This document shows positions 22,057 to 32,352 of a stretch of DNA of 64,000 nt, in pieces. Each line of letters opens with the position of its first letter. The first letter of the stretch is position 1. Made by a program: the position numbers and the translations under genes. The notes below the pieces were generated by a model. It did no database searches. It worked only from the letters and a program-made list of their open reading frames with translations, and had not been told where the DNA came from. Source of the DNA: Erythrobacter sp. 3-20A1M (GTDB lineage: Bacteria; Pseudomonadota; Alphaproteobacteria; Sphingomonadales; Sphingomonadaceae); assembly GCF_018636735.1 (NCBI RefSeq), contig NZ_CP045200.1, forward strand, positions 2,882,001 through 2,946,000, given 5' to 3'.

Positions 22057-24030
22057 ATGAATTACGAACCAGCCCGCCTCCAACAGATGGCCAACGCAGT
22101 GCGAGCGCTGTCCATGGATGCGGTGCAGGCCGCCAATTCCGGTCACCCGGGCATGCCAATGGGCATGGCGGACGTGGCGACGGTGCTGTGGACCGAGTTC
22201 CTGAAGCACGATCCCGAGGACCCGCACTGGGCCGATCGCGATCGTTTCGTGCTGTCCGCCGGGCACGGTTCCATGTTGATCTACAGCCTGCTTCACCTGT
22301 CCGGCTACGCCCATCCGACGATCGACGACATCCGCAATTTCCGCCAGCTTGGTGGCCCGTGTGCGGGGCATCCCGAGAACTTCCTGCTCGACGGCGTCGA
22401 ATGCACCACCGGGCCGCTGGGCCAGGGCTTGGCAATGGCGGTCGGCATGGCGATGGCGGAGCGGCATCTGAACGCCGTATTCGGCGACGAACTGGTCGAT
22501 CATCGCACTTGGGTTGTCGCCGGCGATGGTTGCCTGATGGAAGGGATCAACCACGAGGCGATCGGTCTGGCGGGCAATCTCCAGTTGAACCGGCTCGTCG
22601 TGCTGTGGGACGACAACAATATCACCATCGATGGGTCCACCGATCTGTCGACCTGCGAAGATATTCCCGCGCGCTACCACGCCGCCGGGTGGACGACGCT
22701 GGAGTGCGAGGGCCACGACTTCGGCGATATCCGCCGTGCCCTGGGCGAAGCGACGCTGGCGGATAGGCCGGTACTGGTGCGCTGTCGCACGGTGATCGGC
22801 AAGGGCGCGCCGAACAAGCAGGGCACCAGTGCGACCCACGGCTCCCCACTGGGTGACGACGAGGTTGCGGCGGCACGGGAAACACTGGGCTGGGACCATC
22901 CTGCGTTCGACGTGCCTGCCGATATCCTTTCGGATTGGCGTGAAGGCGCGAAAGCGCGTGCAACCGAACATGCTGACTGGGACGATCGGCTCACCGCCAG
23001 TCCCAATCGCGCCGAGTTCGAGCGACGCATGGCGGGCGACCTTCCCGAAGGGAAGGGTATCGCGGACGAGTTTGCGAGCTGGCTTTCCGCCGATCAGAAG
23101 GTCGCGACCCGCAAGGCGTCGGAAATGGCGCTGTCGGTGCTGACCGCCGCTATCCCCGACCTCATCGGCGGATCAGCGGATCTGACTGGGTCGAACAACA
23201 CCAAGACCGCCTCGACCGAGCCGTTCACGAAGAACAATTACGCCGGACGCTACGTCTATTACGGCATTCGCGAATTCGGCATGGCCGCCGCGATCAACGG
23301 TATGGCGCTGCATGGCGGGGTGATCCCCTATGGCGGCACCTTCCTGATCTTCAGCGACTATGCGCGCAACGCGATCCGGCTCGCCGCGCTGCAACAGGCG
23401 CGCTCTATCTTCGTGCTGACGCACGACAGCATCGGACTGGGCGAGGACGGACCGACGCACCAGCCGGTGGAGCAGGTGATGAGCCTGCGCCTGATCCCGA
23501 ACCTCAACGTGTTCCGCCCTGCGGATATCATCGAGACGGCCGAGTGTTGGCAGCTCGCGTTGCAGCACAAGGCAACGCCCTCGGCACTTTGCCTCACCCG
23601 CCAAGGCCTGCCGCAACTGCGGCATGAAGGCGACATGCTGTCGGCAAAGGGCGCGTATCGACTGCATGCCGCTCAGGCCGAGCGGAAAGTGGTGATCGTC
23701 GCGACCGGCTCGGAGGTTGCGCTGGCCATGGAATGCGCCGAGCAGCTCGAGAGCGAAGGCATCGGCGCGGATGTCGTCTCGATGCCTTGCATGGAGCTAT
23801 TCGAGGCGCAGGACGCCAGCTACCGCGCCGAGTTGTTGCCCGCCGACGCCCTGAAGGTCTCGATCGAGGCGGGGAGCACGCTGGGGTGGGAGCGCTATGT
23901 TGGTCAGGACGGTCTGACCATCGGGCTCGACCGTTTCGGCGCGTCGGCTCCGGCGGAAGACCTGTTCGACCGTTTCGGTTTCACCGCGGACAAAATCGTC
24001 CCGCAAATCATGAACAAGATCAGCAAGTAA
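22057..24030 (+). CDS. tkt: Transketolase
   Basis: The 657-residue enzyme transfers two-carbon units between sugar phosphates in the pentose phosphate pathway, using thiamine diphosphate. It shows N-S-G-H-P-G-M-P-M-G near the N-terminus, G-P-L-G-Q-G, the cofactor motif G-D-G-C-L-M-E-G-I...D-N-N-I-T-I-D-G, and the second-domain D-L-T-G-S-N and T-H-D-S-I-G-L-G-E-D-G-P-T-H-Q-P-V-E. Full length for the family. It is the first gene of a carbon-metabolism run: gap starts 16 bp after its stop. Confidence 0.97.
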   Translation: MNYEPARLQQMANAVRALSMDAVQAANSGHPGMPMGMADVATVLWTEFLKHDPEDPHWADRDRFVLSAGHGSMLIYSLLHLSGYAHPTIDDIRNFRQLGGPCAGHPENFLLDGVECTTGPLGQGLAMAVGMAMAERHLNAVFGDELVDHRTWVVAGDGCLMEGINHEAIGLAGNLQLNRLVVLWDDNNITIDGSTDLSTCEDIPARYHAAGWTTLECEGHDFGDIRRALGEATLADRPVLVRCRTVIGKGAPNKQGTSATHGSPLGDDEVAAARETLGWDHPAFDVPADILSDWREGAKARATEHADWDDRLTASPNRAEFERRMAGDLPEGKGIADEFASWLSADQKVATRKASEMALSVLTAAIPDLIGGSADLTGSNNTKTASTEPFTKNNYAGRYVYYGIREFGMAAAINGMALHGGVIPYGGTFLIFSDYARNAIRLAALQQARSIFVLTHDSIGLGEDGPTHQPVEQVMSLRLIPNLNVFRPADIIETAECWQLALQHKATPSALCLTRQGLPQLRHEGDMLSAKGAYRLHAAQAERKVVIVATGSEVALAMECAEQLESEGIGADVVSMPCMELFEAQDASYRAELLPADALKVSIEAGSTLGWERYVGQDGLTIGLDRFGASAPAEDLFDRFGFTADKIVPQIMNKISK

Positions 24031-24045
24031 GCAGGAGCTCTTCGT

Positions 24046-25053
24046 ATGGCGACCAAGGTTGCAATCAACGGTTTCGGACGGATCGGTCGCCTGGTGGCGC
24101 GGGCCCTGCTGGAGCGTGACGACCACGATCTGGATCTGGTCGCGATCAACGATCTCGCCGATGCGCAGGCCAACGCTCTGCTCTTCCAGTACGACAGCAC
24201 GCATGGCCGCTTCCCCGGCAGCGTGTCGGTGGATGGCGATGCGATCGTCGTCAATGGCACGCGGATTGCGGTCACGAGCGAGCGCGAACCGGGAAAATTG
24301 CCCCACGCCAACATGGGTGTCGAAATCGTCCTGGAATGCACAGGTTTCTTCCAGTCCGACGAAGCGGCGCGTCCCCATATCGAGGCGGGAGCGAAGAAGG
24401 TCCTGATCTCTGCCCCGGCGAAGGGAGTCTCGAAGACCATCGTCTTCGGGGTCAATCAGGACAAGCTGACCGCCGAGGACGATATCGTTTCCAACGCGAG
24501 CTGCACGACCAACTGCCTCGCCCCGATCGCGAAGGTGTGCAACGACACGGTCGGGATCGAGCGCGGTTTCATGACCACGATCCACTCCTACACCAACGAT
24601 CAGCGCATGCTCGATCAGATGCACAAGGACATGCGGCGCGCGCGTGGCGGTGCGCAGAATATCATCCCGACCACCACCGGCGCGGCGCGCGCGGTCGGTC
24701 TGGTCCTGCCCGAACTGAACGGCAAGCTCGACGGCTCCTCTGTCCGCGTGCCCACGCCCAACGTTTCCCTCGTTGATCTTACCTTCGTTCCGGGCCGCGA
24801 TACGAGCGCGGAGGAATTGAACGATGCGCTGAAGGCGGCGTCGGAAGGGGCAATGAAGGGTGTTCTCGATTATACCGACCAGCCGCTCGTTTCGTCTGAC
24901 TTCAATCATTACCCGGCCAGCTCGACCGTGGATTCGCTGGAGACCGCGGTGCTGGAGGGCAAGATGGCGCGGGTCGTCAGCTGGTACGACAACGAGTGGG
25001 GCTTCTCCAATCGCATGATCGATACCGCCGGCGTGATGGCGGGCCTGCTCTGA
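24046..25053 (+). CDS. gap: Type I glyceraldehyde-3-phosphate dehydrogenase
   Basis: The 335-residue protein has the Rossmann start I-N-G-F-G-R-I-G-R, the catalytic S-N-A-S-C-T-T-N-C near residue 150 and W-Y-D-N-E-W-G-F at the C-terminus. It interconverts glyceraldehyde-3-phosphate and 1,3-bisphosphoglycerate with NAD(P). It lies between tkt and pgk in the same direction with short gaps and is probably co-transcribed. Confidence 0.97.
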   Translation: MATKVAINGFGRIGRLVARALLERDDHDLDLVAINDLADAQANALLFQYDSTHGRFPGSVSVDGDAIVVNGTRIAVTSEREPGKLPHANMGVEIVLECTGFFQSDEAARPHIEAGAKKVLISAPAKGVSKTIVFGVNQDKLTAEDDIVSNASCTTNCLAPIAKVCNDTVGIERGFMTTIHSYTNDQRMLDQMHKDMRRARGGAQNIIPTTTGAARAVGLVLPELNGKLDGSSVRVPTPNVSLVDLTFVPGRDTSAEELNDALKAASEGAMKGVLDYTDQPLVSSDFNHYPASSTVDSLETAVLEGKMARVVSWYDNEWGFSNRMIDTAGVMAGLL

Positions 25054-25077
25054 TCCTGCCCGTCTAGGGAGACGACA

Positions 25078-26277
25078 TTGACCAGCTTTAAGACCCTGGA
25101 CGACCTCGGTGACGTTGCCGGCAAGGTCGCGCTGGTTCGCGTGGACCTTAACCTGCCCATGCAGGACGGTTCCGCGACCGACGTGACCCGGGTGGAGGCG
25201 GCGAAGCCGACCATCCTCGAACTGACGGAGAAGGGTGCAAAGGTGCTCCTCCTCGCCCATTTCGGTCGGCCTAAGGGCCAGCGCTCCTCCACCATGTCGA
25301 CCAGCTTCGTGCAGGGCGACGTGGAGAAGGTTCTCGGCAAGGAGATCATGTTTGTCCCCGAGGTCATGGGGCCCGTAGTCGAACAGTCGATCGGCATCCT
25401 CGACAACGGCGATATCGGCTTGCTCGACAATGTCCGCTTCTGGCCGGGCGAGGAGGCGAACGATCCCGACTTCGCGAAAGGGATCGCGGAGAACGGCGAT
25501 TTCTACGTCAACGATGCCTTCTCCGCCGCACACCGCGCCCATGCGAGCACCGAAGGACTGGCGCATCTACTGCCGGCCTATGCCGGCCGCGCGATGGAGG
25601 CCGAGCTCAAGGCGCTCGATGCCGCGCTCGGCAATCCCGAACCGCCGGTCGCCGCGGTCGTGGGCGGCGCGAAGGTTTCGACGAAGTTGGCCGTGCTGGA
25701 AAACCTGGTCGGGCGCGTGCAGCATCTCATCATCGGCGGCGGGATGGCGAACACGTTCCTCGCCGCGCGCGGCGTCGATGTGGGCAAGTCGCTGTGCGAG
25801 CACGACCTGACCGACACCGCAAACCGCATCATGGACCAGGCCGACCACGCGGGCTGTACCGTCCATCTTCCCTACGACGTGGTGGTCGCGAAGGAGTTCG
25901 CCGCCAATCCGCCTTCGCTCCGCACCTGCAATGTGCACGAGGTCGGCTCCGACGAGATGATCCTCGATATCGGCCCGCAGGCGGTCGAGGCGCTGGCGGA
26001 TGTGCTCAAGACCTGTCGCACGCTGGTCTGGAACGGTCCACTTGGCGCGTTCGAGACGTCTCCTTTCGACGAAGCGACGGTGACCTTGGCGAAGACGGCC
26101 GCGGCGCTGACACAGGACGGTTCGCTGGTTTCCGTCGCGGGCGGGGGCGATACGGTTGCGGCGCTCAATCAGGCAGATGTCGCAGGCGACTTCACCTATG
26201 TCTCTGCCGCGGGCGGCGCGTTCCTCGAATGGATGGAAGGTAAGCCGCTGCCCGGCGTTGAGGCGCTCAAGGGGTGA
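25078..26277 (+). CDS. pgk: Phosphoglycerate kinase
   Basis: The 399-residue enzyme starts at TTG 25078, 5 nt after a GGGAGAC site; no ATG lies close by in frame. Landmarks are [16 protein letters not shown], the F-A-x-G-I-A hinge region, V-V-G-G-A-K-V-S and the nucleotide loop G-G-G-D-T-V-A-A. It makes ATP from 1,3-bisphosphoglycerate. Its stop overlaps the GTG start of the thioesterase gene. Confidence 0.96.
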   Translation: MTSFKTLDDLGDVAGKVALVRVDLNLPMQDGSATDVTRVEAAKPTILELTEKGAKVLLLAHFGRPKGQRSSTMSTSFVQGDVEKVLGKEIMFVPEVMGPVVEQSIGILDNGDIGLLDNVRFWPGEEANDPDFAKGIAENGDFYVNDAFSAAHRAHASTEGLAHLLPAYAGRAMEAELKALDAALGNPEPPVAAVVGGAKVSTKLAVLENLVGRVQHLIIGGGMANTFLAARGVDVGKSLCEHDLTDTANRIMDQADHAGCTVHLPYDVVVAKEFAANPPSLRTCNVHEVGSDEMILDIGPQAVEALADVLKTCRTLVWNGPLGAFETSPFDEATVTLAKTAAALTQDGSLVSVAGGGDTVAALNQADVAGDFTYVSAAGGAFLEWMEGKPLPGVEALKG

Positions 26278-26708
26278 GCGGGCCGCGGCAGCAGATCACG
26301 GAAGGCGAGTTCGCAGGGTGGGAACGGTCGGACAGCGACGATTTCGAACGCTATTCCGGCCCCTATTACGAACGCTCGGAACCTGACGGTCGTCGACGCA
26401 TCGCGTTCCGCGCGGAAGCGCGTCACATGAACGGGCACGGCGTGATGCATGGCGGCTGCCTGATGACCTTCGCCGACGCCGCGCTGTTCACCATCAGCCA
26501 CGATGCACGCGCCGGGCAGCGCGGCGTTACGCTCCAATTGGCGGGCGATTTCCTAGAGCCCGTGCCAGAGGGTGCGTGGGTCGAGGCCACCGGAGAAGTG
26601 GTGCGGGGTGGGGGCAAGACCATTTTCGTACGCGGAATGGTGACCGCAGATGGTACCGCCGCGCTCAGCTTCAACGGCATCGTCCGCAAGATCGGCGAAC
26701 GTCGCTAG
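26274..26708 (+). CDS. PaaI-type acyl-CoA thioesterase (hotdog fold)
   Basis: The 144-residue protein starts at a GTG overlapping the pgk stop (GTGA). The hotdog-fold signature is [18 protein letters not shown], where the HGG loop binds CoA and the Asp is catalytic in PaaI-like enzymes. The second half has [20 protein letters not shown] and a final strand. The substrate cannot be told. It ends in a 4-bp convergent overlap with the reductase gene. Confidence 0.82.
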   Translation: MSGPRQQITEGEFAGWERSDSDDFERYSGPYYERSEPDGRRRIAFRAEARHMNGHGVMHGGCLMTFADAALFTISHDARAGQRGVTLQLAGDFLEPVPEGAWVEATGEVVRGGGKTIFVRGMVTADGTAALSFNGIVRKIGERR

Positions 26709-27463
26709 CGATACTCCGGATTGGGCGCGTCGAACCGCCTGCCGTCGTTCCACAAATCGACCGAGTTGCCATGGCATGGCAGACCCCCTGCATCCTTCAG
26801 CATGCGCGCCATGTGCATCAGGTTCCATGTCATGAAGGTGGCGTTGCGACGGGTGAAATCGTTGTCGAAACCGACATAGCCTTCGCCGTCTTGCTTCGGG
26901 TCGCCGTAGCTCGGCCCCGGACCTGCCTCCCCAATCCATCCGGCGTCGGCCTGGGGAGGAATGGCGTAGCCGACGTGCTGCAGCGAATAGAGCACATGCA
27001 TGCCCACATTCTTGATGCCGTCTTCGTTGCCAGTGACGATGCAGCCCCCGGTCTTGCCGTAGAAGACATACTGACCCTTCTCGTTCGTTTGCCCGGAATG
27101 GCCGTACAGGCGCTCGATCAGGCGCTGGCACACGCTCGACTTCTGGCCCAGCCAGATGGGCGTACCGACGATCAGAATATCGGCCCGCTCGATCTTCTCC
27201 CAGATCGCGGGCCATGCGTCGGTTTCGAAGCCATGCTCTGTCATGTCGGGATAGACGCCCGGCGCGATGGTATGATCGACCAGCCGGACTTGCTCCAGCG
27301 ACACGCCGTTCCGCGCAAGGATGGCCTCGGGAACGCCGAGCAGCTTGGCGGTATGCGACCCCTGCGGGCTCGGCTTTAGCGTACAATTGATCGTCAGCGC
27401 GGCGAGATCGCTGAAATCGATGGTGTTTTCGCTGCAGAGCCGCTCCTGAACTTTATCGAGCAT
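26705..27463 (-). CDS. NAD(P)H-dependent FMN reductase / flavodoxin-like protein
   Basis: About 252 residues from ATG 27463 (the frame is open to 27547 with an unlikely charged extension). The flavodoxin-like fold is supported by a start strand L-T-I-N-C-T-L-K with phosphate-loop residues, A-D-I-L-I-V-G-T-P-I-W-L-G-Q-K-S-S (an FMN-binding loop typical of NADPH-dependent FMN reductases) and G-K-T-G-G-C-I-V-T-G-N-E-D-G. It is probably a quinone or flavin reductase. It is convergent with the thioesterase gene and divergent from the aldolase gene. Confidence 0.75.
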   Translation of the reverse strand: MLDKVQERLCSENTIDFSDLAALTINCTLKPSPQGSHTAKLLGVPEAILARNGVSLEQVRLVDHTIAPGVYPDMTEHGFETDAWPAIWEKIERADILIVGTPIWLGQKSSVCQRLIERLYGHSGQTNEKGQYVFYGKTGGCIVTGNEDGIKNVGMHVLYSLQHVGYAIPPQADAGWIGEAGPGPSYGDPKQDGEGYVGFDNDFTRRNATFMTWNLMHMARMLKDAGGLPCHGNSVDLWNDGRRFDAPNPEYR

Positions 27464-27591
27464 GGCGATCCTTTCCGTTTCCTTGCCTTCTCTACGCTCT
27501 CGCTTGGCGACAGGTCCACGCGGGCGGTTGCGAGGGAAAGGTAGCACGGCTAAGGCCGCGCCTGCATTCGTATGCGCAGCAGGGATTTTTT

Positions 27592-28488
27592 ATGACGATG
27601 ACCTTCGACGAGATGCGGCAGAAGATGGCGACGGGGCAGGGGTTTATCGCTGCCCTAGACCAGTCGGGAGGCTCCACGCCTAACGCCCTGCGCGGCTATG
27701 GCGTAGAGGACAGCGAATGGTCTGGCGACGAGGAAATGTTCGCGAAGATACACGAGATGCGCTGCCGGATCGTCGAAAGTCCGTCCTTCACGGGCGAGAA
27801 AGTGGTCGGGGCAATCCTGTTCGATCGCACGATGGAAGGTTGCAACCAAGACGGCATGCCCATTCCCGAGCGGCTTCGCGGGAAGGGCATCGTGCCGTTT
27901 CTGAAAGTCGACAAGGGCATGCACGACACGGCGGATGGCGTGCAGCTGATGAAGGACATTCCAGAGCTCGACGCGCAGTGCGCCCGCGCGAAGGAACTGG
28001 GCATCTTCGGCACCAAGATGCGGTCGGTCATCCACGAGGCGGACGAGAAGGGGATCGGCGACAATATCCGACAGCAGATGGATTTCGGCTTGCAGATCCT
28101 GGACCAGGGTCTGGTCCCGATCCTGGAGCCGGAGGTGAGCCTGAAAAGCGAGAGCCGCGAGCAGGCCGAGGCACTCGTTCTGACCAAGCTGCTCGACCAG
28201 CTTGACCGTGTGCCCGATGGCCGGGAAGTCATGCTGAAGCTGACCATTCCCGCGCAACCCGATACATACAAGCCGCTGACCGAGCATCCCAAGGTGCTAC
28301 GGGTGGTCGCTCTGTCGGGTGGGTATTCACGTGACGAGGCGTGCGCCGAACTCGCCAAGAATTCCGGCATGATTGCCAGTTTCAGCCGTGCTCTGCTGGA
28401 AGAATTGCGACAGGATATGGACGAACAGCGGTTCGACGCGGCGCTGGAAACCGCGATCGACGAAATCTACGCGGCTTCGGTCGGCTAG
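27592..28488 (+). CDS. Class I fructose-bisphosphate aldolase
   Basis: The 298-residue protein has the class I (Schiff-base) aldolase pattern: A-L-D-Q-S-G-G-S-T-P near 20, F-L-K-V-D-K-G, a T-K-M-R-S-V-I segment, P-I-L-E-P-E-V near 180 and L-K-L-T-I-P with the presumed Schiff-base lysine, then A-L-S-G-G-Y-S. It cleaves fructose-1,6-bisphosphate. The first codon is ATG 27592; a second in-frame ATG two codons later is equally possible. It sits close to tkt-gap-pgk, completing a central carbon cluster. Confidence 0.92.
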   Translation: MTMTFDEMRQKMATGQGFIAALDQSGGSTPNALRGYGVEDSEWSGDEEMFAKIHEMRCRIVESPSFTGEKVVGAILFDRTMEGCNQDGMPIPERLRGKGIVPFLKVDKGMHDTADGVQLMKDIPELDAQCARAKELGIFGTKMRSVIHEADEKGIGDNIRQQMDFGLQILDQGLVPILEPEVSLKSESREQAEALVLTKLLDQLDRVPDGREVMLKLTIPAQPDTYKPLTEHPKVLRVVALSGGYSRDEACAELAKNSGMIASFSRALLEELRQDMDEQRFDAALETAIDEIYAASVG

Positions 28489-28607
28489 GGCTGTAGCGAA
28501 TTAACCAGGCGATAGGCGCTGGTGGGGGCTCGTGCCGGCACCTTCGCCGTCGTCGAATAGGTCGGATGAACGGTGGCGTTTTGTCCCATATCGCCTAATT
28601 CGTCGTC

Positions 28608-29240
28608 ATGATCGACTGTCAGCTTTACCTCATTTCCCCGCTCGACGTCTCGGGTGCCTTCCCGGACCGCCTTTCCCGTGCTCTTGATGCCGGGGGTGGG
28701 CGAGCGACCGCATTCCAGTTCCGGGTGAAGGGGGTGGATCAGCACGAAGCCGCTCGTCTCGCCGAACCGCTGCAAGACATCTGCGCGCAGCGCGACGTCG
28801 CGTTCATCGTCAACGACGACGTGGCGCTGGCGAAGCGTTTGGGCGCGGACGGCGTTCACCTCGGGCAAGGGGACGGCGACCCGAAGGAGGCACGCGAAGA
28901 GCTGGGCCGCGAGGCGCAGATCGGCGTCACATGCCACGCGTCGCGTCATCTGGCGATGGAAGCGGGGGAGGCGGGGGCCGATTACGTCGCGTTCGGATCG
29001 TTCTTCCCCAGCACGACCAAGGCTAGCGAGCATCGGCCCGAACCCGACCTGCTCGAATGGTGGAGCCGGGTCTTCGAGATCCCCTGCGTCGCGATCGGGG
29101 GGATTACCCCGGCCAATTGCGGACCGCTGGTAAGTGCGGGCGCGGACTTCCTGGCTGTCTCGGCTGCCGTTTGGAGCGGAGACGAACAGGCCGCGATGGC
29201 CGCATTCGCGCAAGCCATGGAGCGAGCCGCCACCGATTAG
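28608..29240 (+). CDS. thiE: Thiamine-phosphate synthase
   Basis: The 210-residue protein joins hydroxymethylpyrimidine diphosphate and thiazole phosphate into thiamine phosphate. The TIM-barrel marks are present: Q-F-R-V-K near 35, F-I-V-N-D-D-V-A-L-A, G-A-D-G-V-H-L-G-Q-G-D, G-V-T-C-H, D-Y-V-A-F-G-S-F-F-P-S-T-T-K and A-I-G-G-I-T-P-A-N. Thiamine diphosphate is the cofactor of the nearby transketolase and branched-chain dehydrogenase, but co-regulation is not evident. No TPP riboswitch was recognised in the 119 bp upstream. Confidence 0.9.
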   Translation: MIDCQLYLISPLDVSGAFPDRLSRALDAGGGRATAFQFRVKGVDQHEAARLAEPLQDICAQRDVAFIVNDDVALAKRLGADGVHLGQGDGDPKEAREELGREAQIGVTCHASRHLAMEAGEAGADYVAFGSFFPSTTKASEHRPEPDLLEWWSRVFEIPCVAIGGITPANCGPLVSAGADFLAVSAAVWSGDEQAAMAAFAQAMERAATD

Positions 29241-29286
29241 GAGCCAAAGCAGGCAATACGCGTTGGATGCCACGAAGGAGTTTTAG

Positions 29287-30516
29287 ATGCGTCAAACGAT
29301 TGGGATCGCGGCTTTGTTCGCCTTGGCAGCTTGTGGAATGAACGGCACCGACGGGGATGATGGCGCGCAGGATAGCGCAGCGACCACGCCTGCGGCCCCC
29401 AGCAACAATCTGGCCGACAGCATGGCTTCGCACGACGGGACGAACCAGTCGTCACAGGACGTGCCGGACATTCCCGACGCCGAACAGCGCCCGATGATGC
29501 AGGCTCAGGTTGTACTCGACCGCCAGGGGTTCGGCCCCGGCGTGGTCGATGGCAAGATGGGCCTGTCGACCGAGAATGCGCTGAATGCTTTCCAGCGGGC
29601 AAACAAGCTGGATGAAACCGGCAAGCTTGATCAGCCCACGCGGCAGGCATTGTCCCAATGGCAATCCATTCCCGCAACCCGGGTCGTCCGCATTCCCGCC
29701 AATTGGGGCGATACGACCTATCAACCCATTCCGGACAAACCATCCGCTCAAGCCGAGATGCAGCGGCTCGGCTACACTTCTCTCGACGAGCGCCTGGCCG
29801 AGCGGTTTCATACCACGGTCGATACGCTCAAGGCGTTGAATCCCGGCGGCCAACCGGCGGGGAGCAAGGGCGCGGCAGCGGGACCTTCGGTGAGCCCCAG
29901 CGCAACCGCGTCTCCATCTCCGACCCCTACCGCGACCTCTTCCACGTCCACGGACGCAGCCGAAAAGACATCCAGCGTTTTCCGCGCTGGCCAATTGGTT
30001 CGCGTGCCCAATATCGGTGCAGATCGCATCGCGCCGGGCGCGATTAAGGATGCCGACTGGCAGCGTACGCTGACCTCACTAGGCGTCGGCAGCGAACAGC
30101 CGCATCTCGCGCGCATCGTGGTAAGCAAGTCGAAGGATACGCTGCTAGGCTATGACGACGACGGCAATCTGCGCGTCGCCTTCACCGTCACATCAGGTTC
30201 CAGCCACGATCCGCTACCGCTGGGCGACTGGAAGATAAACGGCATCTCGCACAATCCGAAGTTCTCCTTCGACCCGTCGCTGTTCTGGGACGTGCCCGAC
30301 GACGAGGCGGAGCATCGCCTTCCGCCGGGGCCGAACGGGCCGGTCGGCGTCGTCTGGATCGACCTGTCGAAGGAGCACTACGGTATCCACGGCACTTCGG
30401 AACCCGAAACGATTGGTCGCGCCCAGAGCCATGGCTGCGTTCGTCTGACCAATTGGGATGCGGCGCGATTGTCCGAGATGGTCGATCAAAAGACGAAAGT
30501 GGAATTCGTGGCGTGA
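29287..30516 (+). CDS. L,D-transpeptidase lipoprotein with peptidoglycan-binding domain
   Basis: The 409-residue protein starts at ATG 29287 behind AAGGAG. The N-terminus is a lipoprotein signal (A-L-F-A-L-A-A-C-G, lipobox Cys near 16). Residues about 65-120 are a peptidoglycan-binding type 1 domain (V-V-D-G-K-M-G-L-S-T-E-N-A-L-N-A-F-Q). After a Ser/Thr/Pro linker comes the YkuD catalytic domain with H-Y-G-I-H-G-T and S-H-G-C-V-R-L-T-N, carrying the nucleophilic Cys. Such enzymes form 3-3 cross-links or attach lipoproteins to the wall. The M23 peptidase gene follows after 18 bp. Confidence 0.92.
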   Translation: MRQTIGIAALFALAACGMNGTDGDDGAQDSAATTPAAPSNNLADSMASHDGTNQSSQDVPDIPDAEQRPMMQAQVVLDRQGFGPGVVDGKMGLSTENALNAFQRANKLDETGKLDQPTRQALSQWQSIPATRVVRIPANWGDTTYQPIPDKPSAQAEMQRLGYTSLDERLAERFHTTVDTLKALNPGGQPAGSKGAAAGPSVSPSATASPSPTPTATSSTSTDAAEKTSSVFRAGQLVRVPNIGADRIAPGAIKDADWQRTLTSLGVGSEQPHLARIVVSKSKDTLLGYDDDGNLRVAFTVTSGSSHDPLPLGDWKINGISHNPKFSFDPSLFWDVPDDEAEHRLPPGPNGPVGVVWIDLSKEHYGIHGTSEPETIGRAQSHGCVRLTNWDAARLSEMVDQKTKVEFVA

Positions 30517-30534
30517 CGCGCTAGGGTAACCGAC

Positions 30535-31248
30535 ATGAAATGGGCCGACCGCATCCTCACCATAGTGGTGACTGCCACGCTGACGAGCGCTGTGTGGATC
30601 GTGGCGGGCGGCAGTCTGATCGAGATGGCGAGTGGCGAAGGTCAGCGCGAGGTCACCCGCCCGTCCGACGCCCAGCCGAGCCCCGCGGTGCAAACCGACA
30701 GCCTGCCCTCGGAGCGCGGGCAGGCGACTTCGAACATTGTATCGAGCGGACTGGACGACAAATCGGCGGCCGCAATTCCCGGAGATTCCCAGCGCAATCT
30801 GATGATCCCCGTTCTGAACGTGCGGCCCGAGGACCTGACGGATACCTTTGCCGACGAGCGTGAGGGCGGGGGCCGACTACACGAAGCGATCGACATCATG
30901 GCCCCCGAAGGCACCACGGTCGTCTCGGCCGCAGCGGGCAGGATCGAGAAGCTGTTCCGGTCGAAGGCGGGGGGCAACACGATCTATGTTCGCTCGCCGG
31001 ATGAACAGGCGATCTACTATTACGCGCACCTGAAGGAATACGCCCAGGGATTGAAAGAAGGGCAGCAGGTTCGGCGCGGGCAGCGACTGGGCGCGGTGGG
31101 CAGTTCGGGAAATGCCTCAGCCGATGCGCCCCATCTCCATTTCGCGCTTCTGCGCACCACCCCCGATGCGGCGTGGTGGGAGCCCGCGAACGCGCTCAAT
31201 CCCTACCCTCTGCTCGGCGGGAAAAAGAACGCGGGGTCGGGCAAATAG
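30535..31248 (+). CDS. M23-family (LytM-type) peptidoglycan endopeptidase
   Basis: The 237-residue protein has an N-terminal membrane anchor or signal (about 6-27), a variable region, and a LytM domain from about 110: R-L-H-E-A-I-D-I (H-x3-D zinc site), G-R-I-E-K-L-F...N-T-I-Y-V-R, Y-A-H-L, G-A-V-G-S-S-G-N-A and H-L-H-F with the second zinc histidines. It probably cleaves peptide cross-links in the periplasm and partners with the preceding transpeptidase gene. Confidence 0.88.
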   Translation: MKWADRILTIVVTATLTSAVWIVAGGSLIEMASGEGQREVTRPSDAQPSPAVQTDSLPSERGQATSNIVSSGLDDKSAAAIPGDSQRNLMIPVLNVRPEDLTDTFADEREGGGRLHEAIDIMAPEGTTVVSAAAGRIEKLFRSKAGGNTIYVRSPDEQAIYYYAHLKEYAQGLKEGQQVRRGQRLGAVGSSGNASADAPHLHFALLRTTPDAAWWEPANALNPYPLLGGKKNAGSGK

Positions 31249-31276
31249 CGGGGCGCGGGTTCGCCTGCCCTTGCAG

Positions 31277-31660
31277 CTAGCGAGCGTTCGAGCGCACGCA
31301 ACGAAGGTCGCCCGCTTCGCTGCCCCCATTTCTCAGGGTCACCGTGTTTTCACCCGTTCGTTCGAATGTCTTGCCTTTGAGCGGACCGCGCGTGAATTGC
31401 AGCGACTTGCCGCGCAGCAGATATACGCCCGACCCGTCTTCGGTACGGTAGCTGGAGGAATTGCCGATCGTGAAGTCCAGCGCCGGTACGGGGACACGCG
31501 CTTTCCCGCCAGCATCGCCGGGCAGCGAACAGTGGTAGCGCCCCTGCGGCAGGGTATCGACCGGCCCATCGACCGGTGGTGCGGCGGCGATCAGCCCGTA
31601 AGCGAGCGGAACCAGCGCGAAGGCGGAAAGAACTGGCGATCTCATCTTCGGAATCCTCAT
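31277..31660 (-). CDS. Hypothetical secreted protein
   Basis: The 127-residue protein from ATG 31660 (GGTGGAG site upstream) has a signal peptide (S-P-V-L-S-A-F-A-L-V-P-L-A-Y-G-L-I-A-A-A). The mature part is small, beta-rich and has two cysteines (Y-H-C and L-R-C) that could form a disulfide. The P-Q-G-R-Y-H-C-S-L-P-G and T-E-D-G-S-G-V-Y segments look conserved, but no named family is recognised. It is divergent from efp. Confidence 0.6.
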   Translation of the reverse strand: MRIPKMRSPVLSAFALVPLAYGLIAAAPPVDGPVDTLPQGRYHCSLPGDAGGKARVPVPALDFTIGNSSSYRTEDGSGVYLLRGKSLQFTRGPLKGKTFERTGENTVTLRNGGSEAGDLRCVRSNAR

Positions 31661-31776
31661 AGTCTCCACCCTATAGCACAGGCAAGCTTGCCCGTACCTG
31701 ACCGGTGGGCTAGGGGCGGGCTTTCGAGGGCGGCGCCCACAGCCGCCACAGACCCCCAGCAGGCAGGCAGTTTCCC

Positions 31777-32340
31777 ATGAAGATCAGTGGCGTCGATATC
31801 CGTCCCGGCAACATCATCGAATACGAAAACGGGATCTGGAAAGTGGCCAAGATCCAGCATACCCAGCCGGGCAAGGGCGGTGCCTATATGCAGGTCGAGA
31901 TGAAGAACCTGCAGGACGGTCGCAAAACCAATGTCCGCTTCCGCAGCGCCGACACCGTGGAGCGCGTGCGGCTCGATACGAAGGAATATCAGTTCCTGTA
32001 CGAAGACGGCGACAATCTGGTCTTTATGGACCAGGAAACCTTCGAGCAGATTCAACTCCCGTCCGATCTGCTCGGCGATGCCCGCCCGTTCCTCCAGGAC
32101 GGCATGACCGTGACGCTGGAGCTGTGGGAAGAAAAGCCGATTTCGGTCGCGCTGCCCGAGCAGGTCGAGGCCGAGATCGTCGAAGCGGACGCGGTGGTGA
32201 AGGGGCAGACCGCCTCTTCCAGCTACAAGCCCGCCATCCTCGACAACGGCGTGCGCATCATGGTGCCGCCGCATATCGAGAGCGGGACGCGCATCGTGGT
32301 CGATGTGTATGAGCAGACCTATGTTGGGAAAGCCAACTGA
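31777..32340 (+). CDS. efp: Elongation factor P
   Basis: The 187-residue protein has the EF-P three-domain layout: a KOW-like N-terminal domain with P-G-K-G-G-A-Y at the loop whose lysine reaches the peptidyl-transferase centre, a central OB domain ([17 protein letters not shown]) and a C-terminal OB domain with T-G-like signature [17 protein letters not shown]. It rescues ribosomes stalled at polyproline stretches. Standard length. suhB follows after 12 bp. Confidence 0.97.
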   Translation: MKISGVDIRPGNIIEYENGIWKVAKIQHTQPGKGGAYMQVEMKNLQDGRKTNVRFRSADTVERVRLDTKEYQFLYEDGDNLVFMDQETFEQIQLPSDLLGDARPFLQDGMTVTLELWEEKPISVALPEQVEAEIVEADAVVKGQTASSSYKPAILDNGVRIMVPPHIESGTRIVVDVYEQTYVGKAN

Positions 32341-32352
32341 GGCGCACGTAAA

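Noticed and set aside
23797-25566. 589-residue open frame antisense to tkt, gap and pgk
   Set aside because: Shadow of clear glycolytic genes without its own motifs or ribosome site.
28489-28607. TPP riboswitch before thiE
   Set aside because: No CTGAGA/ACCTGA-like core elements in the 119 bp upstream.
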